Positions 1 through 8,533 are shown, numbered from the stretch's first letter. The stretch: DNA of 13,065 bases from an uncultured Lachnospiraceae bacterium (GCA_902780985.1 CACZHN010000082.1:1-13065); one strand, 5' to 3'. Notes: generated from the letters alone by a model not told the origin. Translations and numbers: made by a program.

Positions 1-38
1 TAATAAATTTTTAAAGATATAAGAGAGGAAAAATTATT

Positions 39-1211
39 ATGGACTACAATGAGATGAGTTTAAAGCTTCATGAGGAGTGCGAAGGAAAGCTTGAGGTTGC
101 GCTCAAGTGTTCACTTGAGAACAAGGATGATCTGTCTACAGCATATACTCCGGGTGTTGCAGAGCCATGCAGAAAGATTCATGAGAATCCTGAAGATGCT
201 TACAAGTATACATTAAAGCAGAATACTGTTGCTGTCGTATCAGACGGTACAGCAGTTCTCGGTCTCGGAGATATCGGGCCTCTTGCAGCTATCCCTGTTA
301 TGGAAGGTAAGTCCGTTCTTTTCAAGAAGTTCGGTAATGTTGATGCTTTCCCAATCTGCCTTGATACAAAGGATGTAGATGAGATCGTTGAGACAGTTAA
401 GCGTATAGCACCTTCTTTCGGTGGTATCAACCTTGAGGATATCTCAGCACCTAGATGTTTCGAAGTTGAGGAGAGACTTAAGAAGGAACTTGATATCCCT
501 GTATTCCATGATGATCAGCACGGAACAGCTATTGTATGTACAGCAGGTCTTACAAATGCGCTTAAGATCGTAGGAAAGAAATGGGAAGATATCAGTGCCG
601 TTATCTCAGGAGCAGGTTCTGCAGGTATCTCAATCTGCAAGCTTCTTCAGAAGTTCGGTATCGGAAATGTAGTCCTTGTTGACAGCCAGGGTGCTCTTGT
701 TGACGGAGATCCGCGCCTTAACCCTGCAAAGCAGGAAATCGCAGCTGTTACAAATAAGAATAAGGAAACAGGAAGCCTTGCTGATGTTATCAAGGGCAAG
801 GATGTATTCATCGGTGTATCCGCACCGGGACTTGTTACAGCAGATATGGTTCGTACTATGGCTAAGGATCCTATCATCTTCGCTATGGCAAATCCTACAC
901 CGGAGATCATGCCTGATGAGGCAAAGGAAGGCGGAGCAAGAATCGTTGCAACAGGACGTTCGGACTTCCCTAACCAGATCAATAACGTACTTGTATTCCC
1001 AGGTATCTTCAGAGGGGCACTGGATGCAAGAGCAACAGCTATCACAGAGCCTATGAAGGTTGCTGCAGCAAAGGCTATCGCATCTATCGTATCCGACGAA
1101 GAGCTTTCAGAGGATTACATCATTCCTGATGCATTCAATGAGAAGGTTGCACCTGCGGTTGCAAAGGCAGTTGCGGATGAGGCTGTTAAGTCAGGTATCG
1201 CAAGAAAGTAA
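39..1211 (+). CDS. NAD(P)-dependent malic enzyme (oxaloacetate-decarboxylating malate dehydrogenase), short form
   Basis: This cytoplasmic enzyme is expected to convert malate to pyruvate and CO2 while reducing NAD(P)+. The 390-residue protein matches the usual length of short bacterial malic enzymes. Visible family motifs are YTPGVAEPCRKI near the N-terminus, SDGTAVLGLGDIGPLAAIPV in the malic domain, and PVFHDDQHGTAIV, which carries the metal-binding Asp pair. A Rossmann signature (ISGAGSAGISI) starts the NAD-binding domain, followed by FAMANPTPEI and GRSDFPNQINNVLVFPG. The ATG at 39 is preceded by GAGAGG at 23-28. Only 38 nt of upstream sequence are present, so its promoter cannot be judged. 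Codon choice (Thr ACA, Leu CTT, Ile ATC) is closer to the ribosomal protein genes than to its immediate neighbours, which suggests high expression. Sequence alone does not settle NAD versus NADP preference. Family assignment is very secure. Confidence 0.95.
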   Translation: MDYNEMSLKLHEECEGKLEVALKCSLENKDDLSTAYTPGVAEPCRKIHENPEDAYKYTLKQNTVAVVSDGTAVLGLGDIGPLAAIPVMEGKSVLFKKFGNVDAFPICLDTKDVDEIVETVKRIAPSFGGINLEDISAPRCFEVEERLKKELDIPVFHDDQHGTAIVCTAGLTNALKIVGKKWEDISAVISGAGSAGISICKLLQKFGIGNVVLVDSQGALVDGDPRLNPAKQEIAAVTNKNKETGSLADVIKGKDVFIGVSAPGLVTADMVRTMAKDPIIFAMANPTPEIMPDEAKEGGARIVATGRSDFPNQINNVLVFPGIFRGALDARATAITEPMKVAAAKAIASIVSDEELSEDYIIPDAFNEKVAPAVAKAVADEAVKSGIARK

Positions 1212-1235
1212 GTATATAAGTAATTAGGAGTTACT

Positions 1236-2168
1236 ATGGGTGATATTCAAAAGCTGACCGCAGTACAGAATGCGGTAAATAGTGTAATTAAGGGTAAGGA
1301 ACATGTTGTTGAGGAGGTTCTGGCTGCGATCATCGCAGGCGGACATGTTCTGATGGAAGATATTCCCGGCGTCGGCAAGACCACTCTTGCGATGACTTTC
1401 GCAAGAGCGCTGTCGCTGGATTATAAGAGAACTCAGTTTACACCGGACGTTCTTCCGAGTGATATTCTGGGATTCTCCATGTATAACAGTGCCACAAAGG
1501 AATTCGAGTACAGACCGGGAGCGGTTTTCTGTAATCTTTTCCTTGCGGACGAGATCAACCGTACCAGCCCGAAGACTCAGTCTGCGCTGCTGGAGGTAAT
1601 GGAAGAGGGAACGGCCACCGTGGACGGTGTTACCAGACCGCTTCCTGATCCTTTTACGGTTATCGCTACCGAAAACCCATACGGTTCATCCGGAACCCAG
1701 ATGCTTCCGGAATCACAGCTGGACAGATTTATGATCTGTGTATCCATGGGTTATCCTGAGCATGACGATGCAGTTGCTATCCTTAAGGGAAATGCACTCA
1801 ATCCGGTAAGTCATGTAACACCGGCTATGGATCTTGAAGAGCTTAAAGCCGTCAGAAAAGAATGCAACGATCTCTTTATAAGAGACGAGATATATGAATA
1901 TATAGTAGATATCGTAGAAGAGACAAGAAGAAACACTCTCTTCTCTATGGGGGCGAGTCCGAGAGGAACGATAGCTATTTTAAAGATGGCCAAGGCTATG
2001 GCTATCATTGATAACAGGGATTTTGTTACGGCGGAAGACGTACAGAAAGTAGTAAGAACAACACTCGGCCACAGAGTTAAACTGGGACAGCGCTCAAGAG
2101 CCGAAGGCATAGATATGGACAAGGCGATAAGGATACTTCTCGAGACCATAAGAGCACCGAGAAGCTGA
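1236..2168 (+). CDS. MoxR-family AAA+ ATPase
   Basis: This 310-residue protein is a MoxR-type AAA+ ATPase (AAA_3 core plus C-terminal lid). Such ATPases are thought to act as chaperones that mature or remodel partner proteins. The Walker A GVGKTT is at residues 45-50 and Walker B LFLADE at 101-106, followed by INRTSPKTQSALLEVMEE. The sensor 1 region is VIATENPYGSSGTQMLPESQ, then LDRF; the sensor 2 stretch GASPRG lies in the lid. The ATG at 1236 follows TAGGAG by a normal spacing and lies 24 nt after the malic enzyme stop. MoxR genes are usually followed by DUF58/VWA and transglutaminase-like genes. Here the next gene encodes a ParB-BMP protein instead, so the client is unknown. Family assignment is secure; function is inferred only at the level of ATP-driven remodelling. 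Confidence 0.93.
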   Translation: MGDIQKLTAVQNAVNSVIKGKEHVVEEVLAAIIAGGHVLMEDIPGVGKTTLAMTFARALSLDYKRTQFTPDVLPSDILGFSMYNSATKEFEYRPGAVFCNLFLADEINRTSPKTQSALLEVMEEGTATVDGVTRPLPDPFTVIATENPYGSSGTQMLPESQLDRFMICVSMGYPEHDDAVAILKGNALNPVSHVTPAMDLEELKAVRKECNDLFIRDEIYEYIVDIVEETRRNTLFSMGASPRGTIAILKMAKAMAIIDNRDFVTAEDVQKVVRTTLGHRVKLGQRSRAEGIDMDKAIRILLETIRAPRS

Positions 2169-2191
2169 TCTGAAATAGGGGGAAGCATAAA

Positions 2192-4264
2192 TTGTCAATA
2201 ACAGATTACGAGAAAGCGAAAAGGTTAGGCGACAAGGCTGTCCGTGCCGATCTGGTAAAAGGCCGCAGCCCGTATCTTCCTGTGCTGGATGATATAATTC
2301 AGAAGGAAGAGATAATAGGAGAGACAAATCTCGGTCTGGTAAACATTCCTTTGGACCGGGTTATCGGAACAAGTACCGCCGGCAGGACAAATGCATTTGC
2401 CAGGAACTTTATGCCTATCATGGACATGAATACGGAGTTCGGCGTTAAGTGGGCCATGCTCTGTGATGCGCATATAGCAGAGGGTATTCATGATGCCATC
2501 AAGGTATATGAATTCATGAATTACTTCTATGTTGTGGAAGGCAACAAGAGAGTCAGTGTGCTCAAGTACTTCAATGCGGATTCCATTCCGGCTTTCGTTA
2601 CAAGAAAGATTCCTAAACTGTCTGACCGAAAAGACATCAAGATATATTATGAATTTATGGACTTCTATAAGAAGACCGGAGTCAATTACATCTGGTTTTC
2701 AAATGAAGGAAGTTTTGCGCGCCTTATAAATGCGGTGGGCATGGACGGTGATCATCAGAATATCAGTACCAGCACCGCATCATCCAGTAACGCGGATTCG
2801 GCCGACGGTTCCGGTGCCGTAACAAGAACGGAGTTTGGAAAGGTCTGGAGCGAAGAGACAACTCTGGAATTCAAGGCTGCATACTACAGATTCGAAAGCG
2901 CCTTCAAGGAGCAGAAGGGTGATACCCTTATGCACATTACAACAGGCGATGCATTTCTGGGGATGATAGATATTCTGGGCTTCGGTGCCGTAAGGGAACT
3001 GTCCCAGAATGAGATGAAGCAGGGCATAAAGGATATATGGCAGGAGTTCCTGGTTATGGAGGAGCAGTTTGAGGTAGAAGTATCCCTTAATCCTCCGGAA
3101 GCCAAGAGGTCCATCATATCCCATATACTTCCGCAGCAGTATTCGGCAGCAAAGCCGCTGAAGATTGCATTTATCTATGACAGACTGAAGATTGCATTTA
3201 TCTATGACAGAGAACCGGATTCTTCCGACTGGCTTTATGCACATGAGCTGGGAAGAAATCATATCAAGGAAGTTTTCGGCGACAGGATAAGCACCCTGAA
3301 GATCACAACGGCAAAGACCGAGCAGGATGCTATCGATGCCATGGAAGAACTGATCGAGAAGCAGGGAGTTGAGGTTATATTTACAACCACAACGCGTCTT
3401 ATCGATGCCAGCCTTAAGACGGCCATCAATCATAAGAACGTTAAGATACTCAACTGTTCCCTGAATACATCTCACAGATATATCAGAACTTACTATGCAA
3501 GACTTTACGAGGTTAAGTTCCTGGCGGGTGTTATCGCGGGAGCGCTTACCGAGACCAATAAGGTAGGATATGTAGCGGATTATCCTATCTTCGGAAATGT
3601 AGCGAACATAAATGCATTTGCTCTCGGAGCCCTTATGGTCAATCCGAGATGTAAGGTTTATCTTAAGTGGACTACCCTTAAGGAAAACCACAATATAGAT
3701 GATATATATAAATCTCTTGAAGAGGACGGTGTGGATTACATTTCCGATCAGGATATGATCACACCGAACAACGCATCCAGAAGATTCGGTCTTTACAAAC
3801 TGACCGAAGACGGACCGGTGAACATGGCGATGCCGGTTTATAACTGGGGCGTGCTGTATGAGAAACTGATAGATCTGATCCTCCGCGACTCATGGGCAAC
3901 GGCGGATTCCAATACGGAAGGCAAGCCTATCAATTACTGGTGGGGACTGTCTTCGGGAGTGGTGGATCTTATCATTTCCAAGAAGCTTCCTATGCAGGCG
4001 GCAAGACTGGTTCATACACTTAAGGTTATGATGAGGTCCAACCGTTTCGTGGCATTCGGTGGCGGGATCGAATCCCAGGACGGCACTATGCATGCGGGAG
4101 TTGACCAGGAGCTTGATATAGAAGATATCATCAAGATGGACTGGCTGTGCAGCAATGTAGTAGGAAAGATTCCTTCAAAGGAAGAACTTAGAGAGAGGGC
4201 TCGCCCGATCGTAGAACTGAAAGGCGTAAAACAAGAAGAAAATGAAGATACTGTTACTGGCTGA
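2192..4264 (+). CDS. ParB/Srx-like domain fused to a BMP-family (PBP-like) substrate-binding domain, no signal peptide
   Basis: This 690-residue protein has two recognisable halves. The N-terminal part (about 45-145) resembles a ParB/sulfiredoxin-like fold, with the signature EGNKRVSVLKYF at 116-127. A Ser/Thr/Asp-rich linker lies at about 185-213. The C-terminal half (about 322-645) resembles the BMP/Med family of periplasmic-binding-like domains: KIAFIYDR, YYARLYEVKFLAGVIAGALT, VGYVADYPIFGN and an INAFALGALMVNPR stretch. No signal peptide, lipobox or membrane segment is visible, so it should be cytoplasmic, unlike ordinary BMP lipoproteins. The TTG start at 2192 is favoured because AGGGGG (2177-2182) sits 9 nt upstream and the next ATG falls well inside the ParB-like region. 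Residues 323-331 and 332-340 are identical (LKIAFIYDR twice) because of a 27-bp tandem duplication. The ligand is unknown; nucleosides or other small molecules are possible from the BMP family. Its 3' end overlaps the phosphoesterase gene by 23 nt. Confidence 0.85.
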   Translation: MSITDYEKAKRLGDKAVRADLVKGRSPYLPVLDDIIQKEEIIGETNLGLVNIPLDRVIGTSTAGRTNAFARNFMPIMDMNTEFGVKWAMLCDAHIAEGIHDAIKVYEFMNYFYVVEGNKRVSVLKYFNADSIPAFVTRKIPKLSDRKDIKIYYEFMDFYKKTGVNYIWFSNEGSFARLINAVGMDGDHQNISTSTASSSNADSADGSGAVTRTEFGKVWSEETTLEFKAAYYRFESAFKEQKGDTLMHITTGDAFLGMIDILGFGAVRELSQNEMKQGIKDIWQEFLVMEEQFEVEVSLNPPEAKRSIISHILPQQYSAAKPLKIAFIYDRLKIAFIYDREPDSSDWLYAHELGRNHIKEVFGDRISTLKITTAKTEQDAIDAMEELIEKQGVEVIFTTTTRLIDASLKTAINHKNVKILNCSLNTSHRYIRTYYARLYEVKFLAGVIAGALTETNKVGYVADYPIFGNVANINAFALGALMVNPRCKVYLKWTTLKENHNIDDIYKSLEEDGVDYISDQDMITPNNASRRFGLYKLTEDGPVNMAMPVYNWGVLYEKLIDLILRDSWATADSNTEGKPINYWWGLSSGVVDLIISKKLPMQAARLVHTLKVMMRSNRFVAFGGGIESQDGTMHAGVDQELDIEDIIKMDWLCSNVVGKIPSKEELRERARPIVELKGVKQEENEDTVTG
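3158..3211 (+). repeat. exact 27-bp in-frame tandem duplication
   Basis: Positions 3158-3184 and 3185-3211 are identical and directly adjacent, and each encodes LKIAFIYDR. The bases on both flanks differ, so the unit is exactly 27 bp, or nine codons. It duplicates the first beta-strand of the BMP domain without shifting the frame. Perfect identity argues for a recent event, or for an assembly error. Confidence 0.95.
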
Positions 4265-4832
4265 CTTAGAATCTAGATATTTGTGGGATTTTTTCGAGAA
4301 ATCCAAGCTGGAAGGGCTTGATCTCGTGCTGGCGGCAGGGGATCTGGCACCGCAGTACCTGTCATTTATTGCGACTTATACCACCGCACCGGTTTTGTAT
4401 GTGCACGGAAATCATGACACCTGTTATGATACGACACCGCCGGACGGCTGTATATGTGTGGATGATACGGTCTATACTTATAAAGGGCTCAGGATCATGG
4501 GGCTTGGCGGAAGCATGGCCTATAACATGAGTGAGTATCAGTACACCGAGAAGGAAATGAGGAAACGATACAGAAAGCTCTGGTTCAAGATCAGGAAGGC
4601 GGGAGGTGTGGATATTCTTCTGACCCACAGCCCGGCCCGGGGAATCAATGATCAGGACGATCTTCCTCACAGAGGATTTGAGGTGTTTAAAGATATCATG
4701 GATGAACATCATCCGAAGCTCTTTGTTCACGGACATGTTCATCTGAATTACGGAAGAAATGTAAAGCGTGAAGATACATATAAAGAGACCAGGATCATAA
4801 ATGCATTTGAAAGGTATACGATAGAGATATGA
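4242..4832 (+). CDS. calcineurin-like metallophosphoesterase family protein
   Basis: This 196-residue protein has the calcineurin-like fold in compact single-domain form: D8 in the first strand, GD at 33-34, GNHD at 56-59, H129 in LLTHSP and GHVH at 164-167. These are the canonical metal-ligand positions, except that the first motif reads D-L-E where the family usually has D-x-H, and the residues after GD are LAPQ rather than a typical GDxxD. It is probably a cytoplasmic phosphodiesterase or phosphatase with two-metal chemistry, possibly with altered metal occupancy; the substrate is unknown. The ATG at 4242 overlaps the end of the ParB-BMP gene by 23 nt, and the stop overlaps the citrate synthase start as ATGA. 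Both overlaps point to translational coupling. No signal peptide or membrane segment is visible. Confidence 0.88.
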   Translation: MKILLLADLESRYLWDFFEKSKLEGLDLVLAAGDLAPQYLSFIATYTTAPVLYVHGNHDTCYDTTPPDGCICVDDTVYTYKGLRIMGLGGSMAYNMSEYQYTEKEMRKRYRKLWFKIRKAGGVDILLTHSPARGINDQDDLPHRGFEVFKDIMDEHHPKLFVHGHVHLNYGRNVKREDTYKETRIINAFERYTIEI

Positions 4833-6190
4833 TAGAAAGTGTTGAGATTAACGAGCTTATAGATAAGTATGTGGAGTTCTGCGGAGACAGCGGACAGATC
4901 GACCAGACTCTTTATAAGAAATTTGATGTTAAGAGAGGCCTCCGTGATTCGGACGGAAAGGGTGTCCTTACGGGACTTACCGAGATATCCGATGTTAACG
5001 GATTTAAGGACATAGACGGAGTAAGAACTCCTATAGACGGAGAGCTGTATTTCCAGGGCTACAACGTAAAGTCTCTGGTAGACGGTTTTTACGGAACATG
5101 CCACGGCTTCGAAGAGACCATATTTCTTCTTCTGTTCGGCGAACTGCCGACAGAGTCTCAGTTAAGTGAGTTCATGAAGGTCATCGGAAGTCTCAGACCG
5201 CTGCCTGATAACTTCAACAGAGACGTTATCATGAAAGCTCCGAGTCACAACATAATGAACGCACTTCAGAGATGCGTTCTTACATTATATACATACGATG
5301 AAGATCCGGATAACATTTCCATCAAGCATGTGTTGGAACAGTGCCTTGGTCTTATCGCACGTTTTCCGGTTATAGCCGCATACGGTTATCAGAGTTACAG
5401 ACATAAGTTCCACGATGCCAGTCTGGTCATTCACAGACCGAAGCCGGAACTTTCCACAGCCGAGAATATCCTCAGACTTCTTCGTTCGGATCCAAAGTAC
5501 ACCGAACTGGAAGCTGCAGTTCTGGATATCTGCCTTGTGCTTCATGCAGAGCACGGCGGTGGTAATAACTCTACATTTACATCTCACGTTATTACCACTT
5601 CGGGAACCGATACGTATTCAACCATCGCAGGTTCTCTGGGATCCCTCAAGGGACCGAGACACGGTGGTGCTAATCTTAAGGTTCAGCAGATGTTTGCCGA
5701 TCTGAAGAGTAACATTTCCGATTGGGAAAATGATAAGGAGATAACAAATTACCTCCAGGGACTTCTGGACAAGAAGGGATTCGATCATTCCGGACTTATA
5801 TACGGAATGGGACATGCCATCTATACACTGTCCGATCCGAGAGCAGTCATCCTTAAGGAATATGCAAGACGTCTTTCGGAAGAGGGAGGATTCGAAAAGG
5901 AATTTGCTCTGTATGACAGAGTTGAGAATATAGCTAAGAAGCTTATCATGAAGAACCGCGATATGAAGAAGCCTGTATGTGCAAATGTAGACTTCTACAG
6001 CGGACTTGTATATACCATGCTCAGGATTCCTATGGAGCTGTTTACACCGATCTTCGCCATTGCGCGTATCGCAGGCTGGTCGGCACACAGGATCGAGGAA
6101 CTGGTGAACAACGGAAAGATCATCAGACCTGCATATAAGTATGTGGGCGAGCATAAAGAATATCTGCCTATCGAAGAACGCGACTGGTAG
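4829..6190 (+). CDS. gltA: citrate synthase
   Basis: This enzyme condenses oxaloacetate and acetyl-CoA to citrate. The 453-residue length fits citrate synthases of clostridial bacteria. The catalytic residues are readable: His242 in HAEHGGGNNSTF, His329 in GMGHAIYTLSDPR and Asp388 in NVDFYSG, corresponding to the His/His/Asp triad of the family. Other family signatures are FEETIFLLLFGELP, GSLKGPRHGGAN and IPMELFTPIFAIARIAGWSAH. The ATG at 4829 overlaps the phosphoesterase stop by 4 nt (ATGA), so translation is probably coupled. In fermentative clostridia citrate synthase typically feeds 2-oxoglutarate and glutamate synthesis, but no aconitase or isocitrate dehydrogenase gene is present here. 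A 2-methylcitrate synthase activity cannot be excluded from sequence alone, though nothing in the context supports it. Confidence 0.95.
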   Translation: MIESVEINELIDKYVEFCGDSGQIDQTLYKKFDVKRGLRDSDGKGVLTGLTEISDVNGFKDIDGVRTPIDGELYFQGYNVKSLVDGFYGTCHGFEETIFLLLFGELPTESQLSEFMKVIGSLRPLPDNFNRDVIMKAPSHNIMNALQRCVLTLYTYDEDPDNISIKHVLEQCLGLIARFPVIAAYGYQSYRHKFHDASLVIHRPKPELSTAENILRLLRSDPKYTELEAAVLDICLVLHAEHGGGNNSTFTSHVITTSGTDTYSTIAGSLGSLKGPRHGGANLKVQQMFADLKSNISDWENDKEITNYLQGLLDKKGFDHSGLIYGMGHAIYTLSDPRAVILKEYARRLSEEGGFEKEFALYDRVENIAKKLIMKNRDMKKPVCANVDFYSGLVYTMLRIPMELFTPIFAIARIAGWSAHRIEELVNNGKIIRPAYKYVGEHKEYLPIEERDW

Positions 6191-6210
6191 AATATAGTAG
6201 AGGAAATATT

Positions 6211-7119
6211 ATGTGGATAGCAGACAGATGGAAAGATTATGAAGTTATAGATACTTCCGAAGGGGAGAAGCTGGAGAGCTGGGGAGGATACATCCTGCTC
6301 AGACCGGATCCTCAGGTTATATGGAATACGGAGAAGAATTCTCCGGAGTGGAGAAAACTGAACGGACATTATTTCAGAAGCAACAAGGGCGGCGGAGAGT
6401 GGAAAACCTACAACCTGCCGGAGGAGTGGAGCATAGGCTACGACCTCAGTATAGGAAAGCGCCTTACATTTAACCTTAAGCCTTTTGCTTTTAAGCATAC
6501 GGGACTTTTCCCGGAGCAGGCTGCTAACTGGGATTGGTTTTCTTCTATTATAAAAAAGGCAGTTGATGAAGAGGGAAGGACTGCGGACAGCGATAAGCCG
6601 GTGAAGGTTCTCAATCTTTTCGCATATACCGGCGGTGCTACCGTTGCTGCGGCAGCGGCAGGAGCCAGAGTTACCCATGTGGATGCATCCAAGGGAATGG
6701 TAGGATGGGCAAAGGAGAATGCCGTATCTTCCGGATTGGGAGATGCACCTATCAGGTGGCTGGTAGATGACTGTAAGAAATTTGTTGAGCGTGAGATAAG
6801 ACGCGGCAACAAGTACGACGGAATCATTATGGATCCGCCATCCTACGGAAGGGGACCGAAGGGTGAGATCTGGAAGATAGAAGAGGCTGTATATGAACTG
6901 ATAGGACTTGCGGCAGAACTCCTTTCGGAGGATGCACTGTTCTATCTGGTCAATTCTTATACCACCGGCCTTCAGCCGGGAGTGCTTTCTTATATGATAG
7001 GAAGCACGGTAGTTAAAAAATACGGAGGAAGAGTGGAATCATCCGAGCTCGGACTTCCGGTAAGAGATTCGAACTATGCACTGCCGTGTGGGGCGGCGGG
7101 CAGATGGTGCTCTAAGTAG
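6211..7119 (+). CDS. class I SAM-dependent methyltransferase, RlmI/RlmK-like catalytic domain
   Basis: This 302-residue protein carries the Rossmann-type SAM-binding fold of the RlmI/RlmK-like group. Motif I, VLNLFAYTGGA, is at about residues 133-143, an acidic residue (D158 in THVDAS) ends strand 2, and the motif IV-like catalytic loop DPPSYGRGP begins at residue 208. The C-terminus has the ending ALPCGAAGRW. Better known RlmI proteins carry an N-terminal PUA RNA-binding domain of about 70-100 residues. I see no PUA-like domain here: the N-terminal 130 residues instead match the substrate-proximal region of the catalytic unit. The target is probably rRNA or another RNA, but that is inference from family. 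The ATG at 6211 follows AGAGGAAA and lies 20 nt after citrate synthase. Nothing looks truncated. Confidence 0.85.
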   Translation: MWIADRWKDYEVIDTSEGEKLESWGGYILLRPDPQVIWNTEKNSPEWRKLNGHYFRSNKGGGEWKTYNLPEEWSIGYDLSIGKRLTFNLKPFAFKHTGLFPEQAANWDWFSSIIKKAVDEEGRTADSDKPVKVLNLFAYTGGATVAAAAAGARVTHVDASKGMVGWAKENAVSSGLGDAPIRWLVDDCKKFVEREIRRGNKYDGIIMDPPSYGRGPKGEIWKIEEAVYELIGLAAELLSEDALFYLVNSYTTGLQPGVLSYMIGSTVVKKYGGRVESSELGLPVRDSNYALPCGAAGRWCSK

Positions 7120-7147
7120 CTGATACATAGGAGAAGGGGATGAGAAA

Positions 7148-8533
7148 ATGTATGATGTATTGGTTGTAGGCGCCGGGGTTACAGGGTGCGCCGTAGCAAG
7201 AGAGCTTTCCAGGTACAGACTCAGCATCTGTGTTCTGGAAAAGGAAAGCGATGTATGTGAAGGAACCAGTAAGGCCAACAGCGGGATCGTTCATGCGGGA
7301 TTCGATGCCGCAGCGGGAACACTGAAGGCCAGGCTGAACGTCAGGGGCAGCAAGATGATGCCGGAACTGGCGGAGAAACTGGAGTTCGGATTTTACAGAA
7401 ACGGGGCCATGGTCCTTTGTTTTGATGCGTCCGAAACAGACGGGCTGAAGAAGCTGTACGACAGAGGCATCGAGAACGGTGTGGAAGGCCTGTCTCTTCT
7501 TACGGGAGACGAGGCGCGAGCTCTGGAACCTGCTTTGGGCGAAAATGTAGCAGGTGCGCTTCTTGCGGAAACCTCGGGAATCGTGTGTCCGTTCGAGATG
7601 ACGATCGCCCTTGCGGAGAACGCATACGCAAACGGTGTTGAATTTAAGTTTAATACCGAAGTAAAGAATATCACCGCAACGGATACGGGCTATTCCGTTG
7701 AAACAGGTGACGGCATGATCGAGGCAGGCATTATCGTAAATGCAGCGGGAGTTTATGCCGACGTAATCCATAACATGGTCTGTGACGAGAAGATGAAGAT
7801 CATGCCGAGAAGAGGTGAGTATTATCTTCTGGACAGCGATACAGGATCCATCGTATCAAGAACTTTATTCCAGATGCCGACAAAGATGGGCAAGGGAGTT
7901 CTGGTAACTCCGACAGTACACGGAAATCTTCTGGTTGGACCGACGGCCGAGAACCTTGAAGATAAGGATGATACTGCAACCACTTCGGCGGGACTGGGCG
8001 AGATCAAAGCTAAGGCGGCACGGTCCGTCAAAGATATTCCTTTTAACAAGACAATAACCAATTTTTCGGGACTCAGAGCTGTAGGTGAGTCCGGGGACTT
8101 TATTATAGAAGAAACAAGAAAAGGTTTCGTGGATGTTGCCGGAATAGAATCTCCGGGACTCAGCAGTGCGCCGGCCATAGCGGAGTATGTGGCTGAACTG
8201 CTTTCAAAGAGTATTATATTAGAAGAAAAAGAAAGCTTTATCGATACGAGACAGGGGCTGAAGCATTTTGTTCAGCTTTCGAGAGAAGAGCAGAATAAAC
8301 TTATAAGCGAGAATCCCGCATACGGAAATATAGTGTGCAGATGCTGTACGGTTACGGAGGGAGAGATACTGGATGCTCTGAACCGTCCGCTGGGAGCAAC
8401 TACACTGGATGGTGTAAAGAGAAGAACGGGAGCCGGCATGGGAAGATGTCAGGCGGGCTTCTGTTCACCGAAGGTAATGGCACTCATAGCCGAGAAACTG
8501 GGAATATCCATCGGCGATGTTAAAAAGCATTAG
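7148..8533 (+). CDS. GlpA-like FAD-dependent oxidoreductase with C-terminal BFD-type [2Fe-2S] domain
   Basis: This 461-residue protein is a DAO-fold flavoprotein of the glycerol-3-phosphate dehydrogenase/L-2-hydroxyglutarate oxidase type. The N-terminus gives the FAD dinucleotide-binding motif VVGAGVTGCAVAREL followed by LEKESDVCEGTSKANSGIVH. The C-terminal 70 residues form a BFD-like [2Fe-2S] domain with Cys397, Cys399, Cys434 and Cys439 (C-x-C-x34-C-x4-C; there is an additional Cys400). This architecture is that of anaerobic GlpA-like subunits. Together with the next two genes it probably forms a soluble or peripheral complex that oxidises a hydroxyl substrate, glycerol 3-phosphate being the leading guess. 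No glycerol kinase or transporter gene is in view to confirm that. The ATG at 7148 follows GGAGAAGGGGA with an 8-nt spacer; an out-of-frame ATG at 7140 is ignored. Confidence 0.88.
   Translation: MYDVLVVGAGVTGCAVARELSRYRLSICVLEKESDVCEGTSKANSGIVHAGFDAAAGTLKARLNVRGSKMMPELAEKLEFGFYRNGAMVLCFDASETDGLKKLYDRGIENGVEGLSLLTGDEARALEPALGENVAGALLAETSGIVCPFEMTIALAENAYANGVEFKFNTEVKNITATDTGYSVETGDGMIEAGIIVNAAGVYADVIHNMVCDEKMKIMPRRGEYYLLDSDTGSIVSRTLFQMPTKMGKGVLVTPTVHGNLLVGPTAENLEDKDDTATTSAGLGEIKAKAARSVKDIPFNKTITNFSGLRAVGESGDFIIEETRKGFVDVAGIESPGLSSAPAIAEYVAELLSKSIILEEKESFIDTRQGLKHFVQLSREEQNKLISENPAYGNIVCRCCTVTEGEILDALNRPLGATTLDGVKRRTGAGMGRCQAGFCSPKVMALIAEKLGISIGDVKKH

Noticed and set aside
2780..3691. 303-codon open frame on the - strand
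   Set aside because: It lies antisense inside the ParB-BMP gene, has no recognisable domain and reflects codon bias of the real gene. The same applies to long - strand frames at 5995-6678, 7112-7771 and 8530-9447.
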